A stretch of DNA of 64,000 nt from Salegentibacter mishustinae (GTDB lineage: Bacteria; Bacteroidota; Bacteroidia; Flavobacteriales; Flavobacteriaceae): contig NZ_LLKN01000001.1 in the NCBI RefSeq assembly GCF_002900095.1, positions 434,001 to 498,000 of the forward strand, written 5' to 3'. This document shows, in pieces, positions 9,047-17,186 of the stretch. The position numbers and the translations under genes are program-made. Below the pieces are notes generated by a model, which was given only the letters and a program-made list of their open reading frames with translations, did no database searches and was not told the DNA's origin. Each line of letters begins with the position of its first letter. Positions within the stretch are counted from its first letter, which is position 1.

Positions 9047-10282
9047 CTAATTATTCTCCCTATCATCCAATTTATCCTGCAGCTTCAACATATCTTCACT
9101 CAATTTATTCTCTAGTACCCTGGCATAAATTTGAGTAGTAGCAATTTTTGTATGCCCCAATAATTTAGAAACTGTTTCAATAGGCACCCCGTTTGCCAAA
9201 GTAATGGTGGTTGCAAAAGTATGCCTGGCCATATGAAAGGTCAGATTCTTTTTAATTCCGCAGAAATTCGCAACTTCTTTAAGATACTGGTTAACTTTCC
9301 CGTTTGAGATTTTCGGAAACAACTTATTTCTAATCACCGACATTGGATGATCTTCATATTTCTCTAATAATTGTAAAGCTTTTTTGAGAAGCGGTACTTT
9401 TACAGGGGTATTAGTTTTACTTCTTTTAGTAAAAATCCACTTATTATTATCCATTCCCGTAAGAATGTTGTTTTCACTTAGTTCCAGGATATCTGAAAAA
9501 GGGATCCCGGTATAACAACTAAAAACAAATAGATCCCTAACCCTATCAAGACCATCGCTAGCAAAATCAAAGTCCTCAATTAGTTTCAACTCATTGGCGT
9601 TAAGAAAATCCCTGCGTTTATCTTCAAAAGTAGGTTGCCATCTTACAAATGGATCTTTATCTACCCATTCAAGATGAAAAGCAAGAGTTACAATTTTTCG
9701 GAGTCGCTGAGCATGTTTCATTACTGTATTATTAGCCATACTATTAATGTGCCCTTTTGGCCAATATTTAAAAAGGAATACCGCGAAGTCATTAATAAAT
9801 TTATAGTTGAGTTCGGACAGATAAATATCATCCGATTTAAATTCCTGCTTTAAGTACTTTCGAACATATTTTTCTGTCACATTAAAATTCCGAATAGAAC
9901 CTGCGGCCAGGGTAGCTTCAATTTTTACAGCATGATAATCAATAGCATTAAATAAGGTTTTACCCTTGGGTCCTTCCCCCAAAAAGTTATTTTTAAGTAG
10001 CTCTGAAGTGATCTTCTTATTTTGAAACCTATGATCCTGATAATTTTGAAAAATCTTTGTTCGGGTTTCTTCAATAAATAGATTACCGGCCTGGGCGGCT
10101 TTAGATTTCCCATTTAGCCTTTGGGCGTTCGCATCCCATAAATCTATTGGAACTTTGTATTTCAGGCTAACATTAACCTTTTTTCCATTTATGCTAAGTC
10201 TTACATAAAGTGGCGCTAAATTGTGCTTTGTTCTGGCAGTATAAGCCCAGAAATTAATCGAAAAAGTTTGTGAAGTACGCAT
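9047..10282 (-). CDS. Bacteroidota-type tyrosine recombinase (integrase)
   Basis: This 411-residue site-specific recombinase has an N-terminal arm-binding domain (about residues 1-90), a SAM-like core-binding domain (about 105-205) and a catalytic domain (about 220-400). The catalytic box HMARHTFATTITLANG, the LLGHTKIATTQIYARV block with the GH histidine, and the nucleophile Tyr are intact. The position of the first catalytic arginine reads CYTGIPFSDI, so the Arg is replaced by Pro. IntDOT of CTnDOT also lacks this Arg. The gene starts about 225 bp from the 3' end of tRNA-Arg, a common integration target. The left boundary of the element was not found. Confidence 0.9.
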   Translation of the reverse strand: MRTSQTFSINFWAYTARTKHNLAPLYVRLSINGKKVNVSLKYKVPIDLWDANAQRLNGKSKAAQAGNLFIEETRTKIFQNYQDHRFQNKKITSELLKNNFLGEGPKGKTLFNAIDYHAVKIEATLAAGSIRNFNVTEKYVRKYLKQEFKSDDIYLSELNYKFINDFAVFLFKYWPKGHINSMANNTVMKHAQRLRKIVTLAFHLEWVDKDPFVRWQPTFEDKRRDFLNANELKLIEDFDFASDGLDRVRDLFVFSCYTGIPFSDILELSENNILTGMDNNKWIFTKRSKTNTPVKVPLLKKALQLLEKYEDHPMSVIRNKLFPKISNGKVNQYLKEVANFCGIKKNLTFHMARHTFATTITLANGVPIETVSKLLGHTKIATTQIYARVLENKLSEDMLKLQDKLDDRENN

Positions 10283-10448
10283 AATAATCGTCTTTAATGT
10301 TAATAATTAAAAGGACGAAGTCAAAATCAAGCACTCATAAACCATTGAAAACCAAAGCGTCAACATTTTTACGGCTTGAAATCTGTGTTGACGATCTGTG
10401 AACTTTTAAATATAAAAAATCCATTTCAAATATAATACACAAAAACAT

Positions 10449-10482
10449 AAAACCCTGTAAATCATATGATTTACAGGGTTTT
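10449..10482. terminator. 34-bp perfect palindrome, likely terminator of tRNA-Arg
   Basis: The segment is a perfect inverted repeat with arms built on AAACCCTGTAAATCAT, centred at 10465/10466. It lies 25 bp past the 3' end of the tRNA gene in the direction of tRNA transcription and is flanked by short T runs. It most likely ends the tRNA transcript. It also sits between the integrase gene and the tRNA, so a role at the attachment site is possible. Confidence 0.6.
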
Positions 10483-10506
10483 GATAATTTTTGATAGTTA
10501 CTTTAG

Positions 10507-10580
10507 TGACCCCGGCAGGATTCAAACCTGCAACCCTCAGAGCCGAAATCTGATGCGCTATTCAGTTGCGCCACGGGGCC
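10507..10580 (-). tRNA. tRNA-Arg (anticodon UCG)
   Basis: The minus strand folds as a 74-nt tRNA. The acceptor arm is GGCCCCG with CGGGGTC, the D arm GCGC/GCGC, and the anticodon stem TCAGA/TCTGA. That stem holds the loop TTTCGGC, giving anticodon UCG. The T arm is GCAGG/CCTGC with loop TTTGAAT, and the discriminator base is A. CCA is not encoded. The anticodon reads CGA (arginine). The gene lies beside an integrase, a common insertion target. Confidence 0.93.
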
Positions 10581-10586
10581 TTATTT

Positions 10587-10635
10587 AGTTAGCAGTTAGC
10601 AGTTAGCAGTTAGCAGTTAGCAGTTAGCAGTTAGC
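10587..10635. repeat. Tandem heptanucleotide repeat, 7 x AGTTAGC
   Basis: Seven exact head-to-tail copies of AGTTAGC occupy 49 bp, ending 7 bp before the 5' end of the tRNA-Arg gene. The array therefore covers the place where the tRNA promoter should be. Perfect short tandem repeats of this kind are prone to slipped-strand copy-number change. Confidence 0.95.
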
Positions 10636-10673
10636 AAAACTAAGAATATTTCTTTTCAAACTTATTTTGAAAA

Positions 10674-11126
10674 TTACTTACTCAATTTCTTCTTAACAAT
10701 GGTAGAAATGGTTTTACCATCGGCTCTACCGGCTAGCTCAGCACTTGCCATTCCCATCACTTTTCCCATATCCTGCATTCCGCTGGCTCCGGTTTTAGCG
10801 ATAACTTCGTCTACTTTAGCTTCAATCTCAGCTTCGCTTAATTGTTCCGGTAAAAAAGACTCGATCACAGCAGCTTGCTTTTCTTCAGGCTCTGCCAAAT
10901 CTGGTCTGTTTTGTTCTCGGTATATCGCAGCACTGTCTTTACGCTGCTTTACCAATTTTTGCAGAAGCTTTAACTCCTCATCTTCGGTTAAACCATCTTT
11001 TGCAGAACTTTCGGTATTTGCCAATAAAATAGCTCCTTTTACCGATCGTAAAGCTTCCAGCTTTTCGCTGTCTTTAGCTTTCATAGCAGCCTTCATCTCT
11101 GCCATTACTTTATCCTGTAAACTCAT
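10674..11126 (-). CDS. GatB/YqeY domain protein
   Basis: This 150-residue protein matches the YqeY family, made of the helical tRNA-interacting domain found at the C terminus of GatB. The N terminus MSLQDKVMAEMKAAMKAKD and the middle KLVKQRKDSAAIYREQNRPDLAEPEEKQAAVIESFLPEQLS (split by charge) are typical. So is the C-terminal GKVMGMASAELAGRADGKTIS block. It probably acts in the cytoplasm in a translation-linked role, but no activity is established. Length matches the family. It is a single-gene unit upstream of the tRNA-Arg gene and transcribed in the same direction. Confidence 0.9.
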   Translation of the reverse strand: MSLQDKVMAEMKAAMKAKDSEKLEALRSVKGAILLANTESSAKDGLTEDEELKLLQKLVKQRKDSAAIYREQNRPDLAEPEEKQAAVIESFLPEQLSEAEIEAKVDEVIAKTGASGMQDMGKVMGMASAELAGRADGKTISTIVKKKLSK

Positions 11127-11257
11127 AGCTTTTAAGTGTCATTTCTGCGCAGGCAGAAATCTAATTTCAGCAGCGAAGATAAAATATTAAAATTAAATTC
11201 CCCACTTATTCTCCCTTCAAAATTAAGTATCTTGAGGCTTCAAACATAGCTTTTATT

Positions 11258-12157
11258 ATGAAAAACCTTTTTATTTACACCCTTCTTTTTCTAAGCTTTT
11301 CAATTTCAGCGCAAGAGCGATTTATAGAGGATTCTTTTAAACTCAAAAAAACAGAAACCAAAACTTACGTAACCAAAAATGGCGAAGCTTTAAAGCTGGA
11401 TATCTATCAACCTAAAAATGATACCATGCAACAAAGGCCTGTGATTATATTTATGCACGGTGGCGGATTTGCGGGTGGTACACGAACCAATCCCGCCGAA
11501 GTTAAATTTGCAGAAAAAGCGGCCAAGAAAGGTTATGTAGCCGTACAGATATCTTACCGGTTAACCCGAAAAGGACAATCTTTTGGTTGCGATTATGAAG
11601 CCGCAGGAAAAATGAAAACCTTTAAACTGGCTGCCGAGGACTTTATAGATGCAGTTAGTTTTATGGTGAAAAATAAGGACGAATACGGCATAGATACTTC
11701 CAAAATAATTGTTGGTGGAAGCAGCGCCGGGGCCGAAGCGGTTTTAAACGCCGTCTATAACCAAAGGTTAATGTTTCAGGATACTTCTAAATACAAAAAC
11801 ATAGATCTTGCCGGGGTTTTCTCTCTTGCCGGCGCAATTGTAGATGCGCGATATATTACTGAAGAAAACGCCGTTCCCGGAATATTTTTCCACGGAACCG
11901 AAGATAATTTAGTGCCTTATGCAACCGCACCTCATCACTGGTGTGACCCGGGCCAGCCGGGATATATTATGCTAGACGGGTCAAGAACAATTACCCAAAA
12001 GCTGGCAAATTTGAATACCGCTTATATGCTTTATAGTTTCGAAGGCGGAAAACACGAACATTCAGGAATGCCTTTTGACTATTTACCGGAAGTTTTTGAG
12101 TTTTTCAACTCGGTGTTTTTGAATGGTGAAAACCGGCAACTCGAAGTCTGGAAATAA
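11258..12157 (+). CDS. Secreted alpha/beta-hydrolase, carboxylesterase type
   Basis: This 299-residue protein has a signal peptide (residues 1-18, ending SISAQ) and an alpha/beta-hydrolase fold of the BD-FAE/lipase-like kind. It shows the oxyanion motif HGGGFAGG near residue 68, the nucleophile elbow GGSSAGAEA near 154, the acid in HGTEDNLVPY near 215, and the histidine in GGKHEHSG near 268. These are the full catalytic parts of an esterase. It lies 24 bp upstream of the GH2 gene on the same strand, next to a large glycan operon. A role in removing ester groups from the glycan is therefore likely but inferred. Confidence 0.85.
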   Translation: MKNLFIYTLLFLSFSISAQERFIEDSFKLKKTETKTYVTKNGEALKLDIYQPKNDTMQQRPVIIFMHGGGFAGGTRTNPAEVKFAEKAAKKGYVAVQISYRLTRKGQSFGCDYEAAGKMKTFKLAAEDFIDAVSFMVKNKDEYGIDTSKIIVGGSSAGAEAVLNAVYNQRLMFQDTSKYKNIDLAGVFSLAGAIVDARYITEENAVPGIFFHGTEDNLVPYATAPHHWCDPGQPGYIMLDGSRTITQKLANLNTAYMLYSFEGGKHEHSGMPFDYLPEVFEFFNSVFLNGENRQLEVWK

Positions 12158-12181
12158 GAAAACTCGTTCAAAATTATTCCT

Positions 12182-14389
12182 ATGAGATCTGCTTACTATT
12201 TTTTTATTCTAATTTTCCTGTGGAGCTTTAATCTTGCTGCGCAACGAAATATCCAAACCATAAATTCTGCCTGGGAGTTTTCTTCAGAAAAAAACGAAAA
12301 AACAAAAGTTGTAAATATTCCACATACCTGGAATGCCGAAGATGCTTTTCGCGATGGCAAGGAATATTTCCGCGGAAAAGGAACTTATAAAAAGTCGCTT
12401 TTTGTTCCGCAGGAATGGCAGCAAAAACGAGCATTTTTAAAATTTGAAGGTAGCAATCAAATCACTACTGTGTATGTTAATGAGGAAAAAGTAGGCGAAC
12501 ATCGCGGCGGATACACAGGTTTTGTTTTCGATCTTTCTGAAGCGCTAAATTATGGAGAAGCAAACCAGCTACGAATCGTAGTAGATAATGCTCACAATAC
12601 CGATATTCCTCCGCTGGATGCCGATTTTAACTTCTACGGTGGAATTTATCGTGATCTACAACTTATTCTCACTAACCAAATCCACTTTGAATTAGAAAAT
12701 GAAGCCACCGGGAATATGCTGATTAAAACCCCTGAAGTGTCGGCGGAAAAAGCGCAAATCACTTTTGAAACCAAAATCGTAAATCATTCAAAAGTTTCTA
12801 AAGACCTCCATGTTAGTGTAGATATTTTTAATCCTGAAAAGCGAAAAATCGAAAGTTTATCCAAAAAAGTTCAGCTCTCTTCGGCTGAAACTAAATCGAT
12901 TAATTTCAGCAAAGTAATTACTGATCCTGACTTATGGTCACCAGATTCTCCAAAACTTTATGAAGCTGTAGCAAAGATTTCTGAAGAGAATTCCAAAGAA
13001 ATTTTAGATGAAATAGATTCCAAATTCGGACTACGATGGTTTGAGGTAAGTACTGAAAAAGGTTTCGTTTTAAATGGAAAGCCTATAAAACTGATTGGAG
13101 CGAACCGTCACCAGGATTTTGAAGGTTTAGGAAATGCATTGCCCAACTCTATCCATAGATCAGATTATAAAACCATAAAAGAAATGGGCGCAAGTGTGAT
13201 TCGTACCGCTCATTATCCGCAGGATCCCGAAGTTTATAAAATTTGTGACGAACTTGGGTTATTGGTATGGACCGAAGTTCCCGTAATCAACGATGTCACC
13301 GATACCAATGCTTACCACGATGTTTCGCTTAAAATGCAGCGCGAACAAATCCTTCAATTCTATAATCATCCTTCCATAGTAATGTGGGGACTTATGAATG
13401 AGATCTTTATCAGGCTGGTTTTTAACAACCAGATGACTGAAGAGGAGAAAGAAGCCAAAATAAGAACTACGGTAGCCCTGGCTGAAAAACTCGAGAAAGA
13501 AACCAAACGTCTAGATCCCGATCGTTTAAGTGTGATGGCCTTGCACGAAAACAAATTATACAACGAATCTGGCATTGCCGATATTCCCGACGTAATTGGC
13601 TGGAATTTATATTTTGGCTGGTATTCTCCCGGCCTGGAAAGTTTTGGAGAATTTTTAGACGAACAACACAAGCGATACCCAAACCGCCCCTTATTTATCT
13701 CTGAATACGGTCCCGGCGCCGATTCCAGGATCCAGACGGATGAGCCAAAACCCTGGGATTATTCTGAAGCTTACCAGCTGAAATTGCACCGCAGTTATAT
13801 AAACCAGGTGCAGGAACGCGATTACGTATTTGGAATGACCGCCTGGAATTTTGCCGATTTCGGTTCGTCTTTCCGGCAGGATTCGAGGCCTTATATTAAC
13901 CAAAAAGGTTTGGTAAATATAGACCGAAGCAAAAAGGACATCTATCATTATTACCAGGCCAGGCTTTTGGAAGAGCCTTTTATATATATCGCAGGGAAAA
14001 ATTATAAAAATCGATATCCAAAAGATGCAAATGATAGCTTAAGAATCACCGTATTTTCAAATGCTGAAGAAGTCAAACTAGAGGTTGATAATACTGAATT
14101 CACTTCAGAAGTCGAAGATGGCATTGCCATTTTCGAACTTTCGCTTCAGGAAGGAAATCATGAGTTAATTGCTACAGATGATACAGTTTCACATTCCCGG
14201 GAAATTGAAGTGAAATTCAGAAAAAATCTTGTTGCTGAAATTGATCAATATGCGATACTGGTAAATGTAGGCACTCACGTAAATTTTACCGATGAATCAA
14301 CCGGCGAAACCTGGATTAGCGACCAGGAATATAAAGCAGGCAGCTTTGGATATGTTGGCGGAAGTGTTTATCAAAAAAAACAGCAGTAA
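12182..14389 (+). CDS. Glycoside hydrolase family 2 enzyme, reading frame broken near the 3' end
   Basis: The 735-residue frame has a signal peptide (1-19) and then the GH2 sugar-binding jelly roll. An immunoglobulin-like domain and the TIM barrel follow. The acid/base Glu is in WGLMNE near residue 407 and the nucleophile Glu in FISEYGPG near 507. The C-terminal malectin-like domain begins with INVGTH-like and ESTGETWISDQEY sequence, but the frame stops at 14389. The rest of that domain continues in the +1 frame (14379-14780). The break falls in a run of eight A at 14373-14380; seven A would restore the frame. The catalytic domains are complete, so a shortened enzyme could still be active. 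Substrate is probably a beta-linked sugar. Confidence 0.85.
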   Translation: MRSAYYFFILIFLWSFNLAAQRNIQTINSAWEFSSEKNEKTKVVNIPHTWNAEDAFRDGKEYFRGKGTYKKSLFVPQEWQQKRAFLKFEGSNQITTVYVNEEKVGEHRGGYTGFVFDLSEALNYGEANQLRIVVDNAHNTDIPPLDADFNFYGGIYRDLQLILTNQIHFELENEATGNMLIKTPEVSAEKAQITFETKIVNHSKVSKDLHVSVDIFNPEKRKIESLSKKVQLSSAETKSINFSKVITDPDLWSPDSPKLYEAVAKISEENSKEILDEIDSKFGLRWFEVSTEKGFVLNGKPIKLIGANRHQDFEGLGNALPNSIHRSDYKTIKEMGASVIRTAHYPQDPEVYKICDELGLLVWTEVPVINDVTDTNAYHDVSLKMQREQILQFYNHPSIVMWGLMNEIFIRLVFNNQMTEEEKEAKIRTTVALAEKLEKETKRLDPDRLSVMALHENKLYNESGIADIPDVIGWNLYFGWYSPGLESFGEFLDEQHKRYPNRPLFISEYGPGADSRIQTDEPKPWDYSEAYQLKLHRSYINQVQERDYVFGMTAWNFADFGSSFRQDSRPYINQKGLVNIDRSKKDIYHYYQARLLEEPFIYIAGKNYKNRYPKDANDSLRITVFSNAEEVKLEVDNTEFTSEVEDGIAIFELSLQEGNHELIATDDTVSHSREIEVKFRKNLVAEIDQYAILVNVGTHVNFTDESTGETWISDQEYKAGSFGYVGGSVYQKKQQ

Positions 14390-14780
14390 ATTTCAGGGAA
14401 CTGCTTCAGATATCCAGGGCACAGAAAACGATCCGCTTTTTCAAACTATGCGTGAAGGCATCGAGGCTTATAAATTCGATGTAGAAAAAGGGAAATACCG
14501 CGTCACCCTTCTTTTTGCCGAACCTGAACACAATGCTTCCGAAGAAAATATTTATAACCTCAGTGAAGCTGAGAAAAAGAATATAACAGATTTAAGAAGT
14601 TTCGATATAAAAATTAATGGAAAAACACTTTCCAGAGACCTCAACCTGGCCCGGGATTGTGGCAGGCTTCAGGCTGTTGAAATTTCTTATGAAATAAAAA
14701 CCGATGCCGGGATTGAGATTGAATTCGACGAGAATTCGGGCAAAGCATTGTTATCTGGAATTAAATTAGAGAAATTGTAA
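14379..14780 (+). pseudogene. Out-of-frame 3' part of the GH2 gene (malectin-like domain)
   Basis: This segment continues the C-terminal malectin-like domain of the GH2 protein in a different frame. It includes the typical malectin pattern LFQTMREG, then YKFDVEKGKYRVTLLFAEPEH and FDIKINGK, and ends at a proper stop at 14780. It has no start of its own at the domain boundary. It is best read as the end of the GH2 gene, separated by a one-base indel in the A8 tract. Transcriptional slippage at A8 or a sequencing error are alternatives to true mutation. Confidence 0.75.
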
Positions 14781-14806
14781 TAAGTCTTTTTAAAGCACTT
14801 GGAAAT

Positions 14807-14829
14807 AAAAAAACCCCGCCGCAGCGGGA
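14807..14829 (-). terminator. Rho-independent terminator of the glycan enzyme operon
   Basis: On the minus strand a CCCGC-TGCG-GCGGG hairpin is followed by a run of seven T. It lies about 55 bp beyond the stop codon of the GH3 gene, the last gene of the minus-strand operon. Confidence 0.8.
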
Positions 14830-14882
14830 TTAGTAAGCCCCAGGACAGTAGGGTGTCCCAGGGTTTTGCATCAATAAAAAAT

Positions 14883-17156
14883 CTACTCCTCTACCGTAAA
14901 TTCATTGGTAAATTCGTGGTCTGAACTTCCGGCTACGAAAAACTCGAATTCGCCGGGTTCTACTACAAATTCCAGATCTGCATTATAAAATTTCAGGTCT
15001 TCAGCGGTAAGCTCAAAACTCACATCTTTTGTTTCACCTTTCTTTAAACTTATCTTTTTAAACGCTTTCAATTCCTTCATTGGCGGCGTAATACTTCTCA
15101 CCTTATCGTGAATATACAACTGCACTACTTCTTCCCCATCAAAATCACCGGTATTGGTAACCGTAGTGGTAATAGTAATACTGCCATTTTTGTTTAATTT
15201 ATCACTACTTGCTTTTGTCTCCCCGTATTCAAAATCGGTGTACGAAAGTCCGTATCCAAATGGCAATTGCGGGGTATTTTCAACATCCAAATAATTAGAC
15301 TTGAATTTCTGGAATTCAGAAGGTGATGCTGCAGGTCTACCTGTGGTTTTCATTCGATAGTAAATTGGAATTTGACCAACATTTCTTGGCCAGGTAGCAG
15401 TTAACTTTCCTGAAGGATTATAATCTCCAAAAAGCACATCGGCTATAGCATTTCCGGCTTCTACACCTGGATGCCAAACCTGAAGGATACTTACCGGCAT
15501 ATCCATTTCTTCGGAAATTACCAACGGACGGCCACTCATTAAAACTAAAACTACAGGCTTCCCGGTTTTCACGAGTTCCCTAATCAATTTCTTCTGACTA
15601 TCAGGAATATTTAAATTGGTACGGCTGGCAGCTTCCCCGCTCATTTCGGTAGCTTCTCCAACCACAGCCACAATTACATCGGCATCTTTAGAAACCTGTA
15701 AAGCTTCTTCCATCATGGCTTCAGGAGTTTCTTCTGAAATTTCAATCCGCGGACCAAAAACATTTACATTTTTAGCAAAGGTAGTATCGTTACTAATATT
15801 GGCTCCTTTTGCATAAGAAATTTTAGCATCTGGAGCTACATTTTTTATCCCTTCCATCACCGGAACTGAAAGCTGAGGATCCCCGGTTGGCGCCCAGGTG
15901 CCAAGCATATTATTCTTATTATTTGCCAATGGACCAACCAATGCTATTTTTGCATCTTTAGCTAAAGGCAGTGTATTTTCATGCTTTTTCAAAAGCACAA
16001 AAGAACGTTTTGCCGCCTTCCTCGCTACTGCCCTATTTTCTTCGGAAAGAATGTCTTTTTCTGGTCTGCTTTCATCTGAATATAAATATGGATCGTCTAA
16101 AAGCCCCAATTTATGTTTTGCTTCCAGAATTCTACGAGCCGCTTTGGTGATCTGTTCTTCGGAAACTTTACCTTCTTCTACAGATTTCTTGAGGGTGGTT
16201 AAAAATCCTTCTCCAACCATATCCATATCAAGCCCCGCGTTTATAGCCAAAGCCGAAACATCCTGCAGGTCTCCCATTCCGTGAGCGATCATTTCATTTA
16301 CCGAAGTATAATCTGAAACAACAAAACCTTCAAATCCCCAACGCTCGCGAAGTAAATCGGTAATCAACCATTTATTCCCTGAAGCAGGAACTCCGTGAAT
16401 ATCGTTAAAAGAAGTCATTGCGCTGGCAACACCTGCATCTACTGCTGCTTTATATGGTGGTAAATATTCATTGAACATTTTCAATTTACTCATATCTACC
16501 GAATTATAATCCCGGCCGGCCTCAGAAGCTCCATAAAGCGCTAAATGCTTTACGGTAGCGATCATTGTATTGGGCGCAGTAAAATCATCTCCCTGGTAAC
16601 CCTCAACCATTGCTTTCGCAACCTGTGAACCCAAATAAGGGTCTTCCCCGGCACCTTCAGCAATACGACCCCAACGCGGATCACGAGCTATGTCTACCAT
16701 TGGCGAGAAATTCCAGTTAATCCCATCGGCGGTGGCTTCTTTTGCTGCAATTTGAGCGGTTTCTTTTATCAAATCCATATCCCAGCTGGAAGAAAGTCCC
16801 AGAGGAATAGGAAAAGTGGTTTTATATCCGTGAATAACATCAGAGCCAATTAGCAACGGAATTCCAAGACGGGAATTCTCAACGGCTAATTTTTGGGCTT
16901 GTCTTACTTTTTCAGGGCTGGAGACACCAAAAACGCCACCAACATTTCCTTCTTTAATTTTGGTTTCTACGCCTTCACTTACTACAGATCCTGTGGCAAC
17001 GCCACCACCGGGTGTTACGAGGTTTAACTGACCTATTTTCTCCTCCAGGCTCATTTTTCCCAGTATTTCTTCCACCTCCGGAATTTGCGTTTGCGCCTGT
17101 AACACAGAGGCTCCTGCCATAAGGAATAGGCTAATTGACATATAAATCTTTCTCAT
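14883..17156 (-). CDS. Glycoside hydrolase family 3 beta-glucosidase, secreted
   Basis: This 757-residue BglX-like enzyme has a signal peptide (1-22), the GH3 TIM barrel (about 30-360), the alpha/beta sandwich (about 390-620) and a C-terminal fibronectin III-like domain (about 660-750). The nucleophile is the Asp in FVVSDY near residue 282. The substrate-site motif KHLALYGASEAGRDYN is near 205. GH3 enzymes of this type release glucose from the non-reducing end of beta-glucosides. One Bacteroides relative, BT3567, acts on beta-1,2-linked gluco-oligosaccharides. This is the last gene of the operon and would finish the oligosaccharides made by the GH144 enzymes. Family secure; linkage inferred. 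Confidence 0.93.
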   Translation of the reverse strand: MRKIYMSISLFLMAGASVLQAQTQIPEVEEILGKMSLEEKIGQLNLVTPGGGVATGSVVSEGVETKIKEGNVGGVFGVSSPEKVRQAQKLAVENSRLGIPLLIGSDVIHGYKTTFPIPLGLSSSWDMDLIKETAQIAAKEATADGINWNFSPMVDIARDPRWGRIAEGAGEDPYLGSQVAKAMVEGYQGDDFTAPNTMIATVKHLALYGASEAGRDYNSVDMSKLKMFNEYLPPYKAAVDAGVASAMTSFNDIHGVPASGNKWLITDLLRERWGFEGFVVSDYTSVNEMIAHGMGDLQDVSALAINAGLDMDMVGEGFLTTLKKSVEEGKVSEEQITKAARRILEAKHKLGLLDDPYLYSDESRPEKDILSEENRAVARKAAKRSFVLLKKHENTLPLAKDAKIALVGPLANNKNNMLGTWAPTGDPQLSVPVMEGIKNVAPDAKISYAKGANISNDTTFAKNVNVFGPRIEISEETPEAMMEEALQVSKDADVIVAVVGEATEMSGEAASRTNLNIPDSQKKLIRELVKTGKPVVLVLMSGRPLVISEEMDMPVSILQVWHPGVEAGNAIADVLFGDYNPSGKLTATWPRNVGQIPIYYRMKTTGRPAASPSEFQKFKSNYLDVENTPQLPFGYGLSYTDFEYGETKASSDKLNKNGSITITTTVTNTGDFDGEEVVQLYIHDKVRSITPPMKELKAFKKISLKKGETKDVSFELTAEDLKFYNADLEFVVEPGEFEFFVAGSSDHEFTNEFTVEE

Positions 17157-17186
17157 ATCGATTGGTTTAATTAATTCTCAATTTTT

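Noticed and set aside
10587-10635. Possible CRISPR-like array beside tRNA-Arg
   Set aside because: The units are 7 bp, contiguous and without spacers, so this is a simple tandem repeat; no cas genes are present.
10699-11190. 163-codon plus-strand frame opposite the YqeY gene
   Set aside because: It is the antisense shadow of a conserved gene, with a Ser/Ala-rich composition and no domain.
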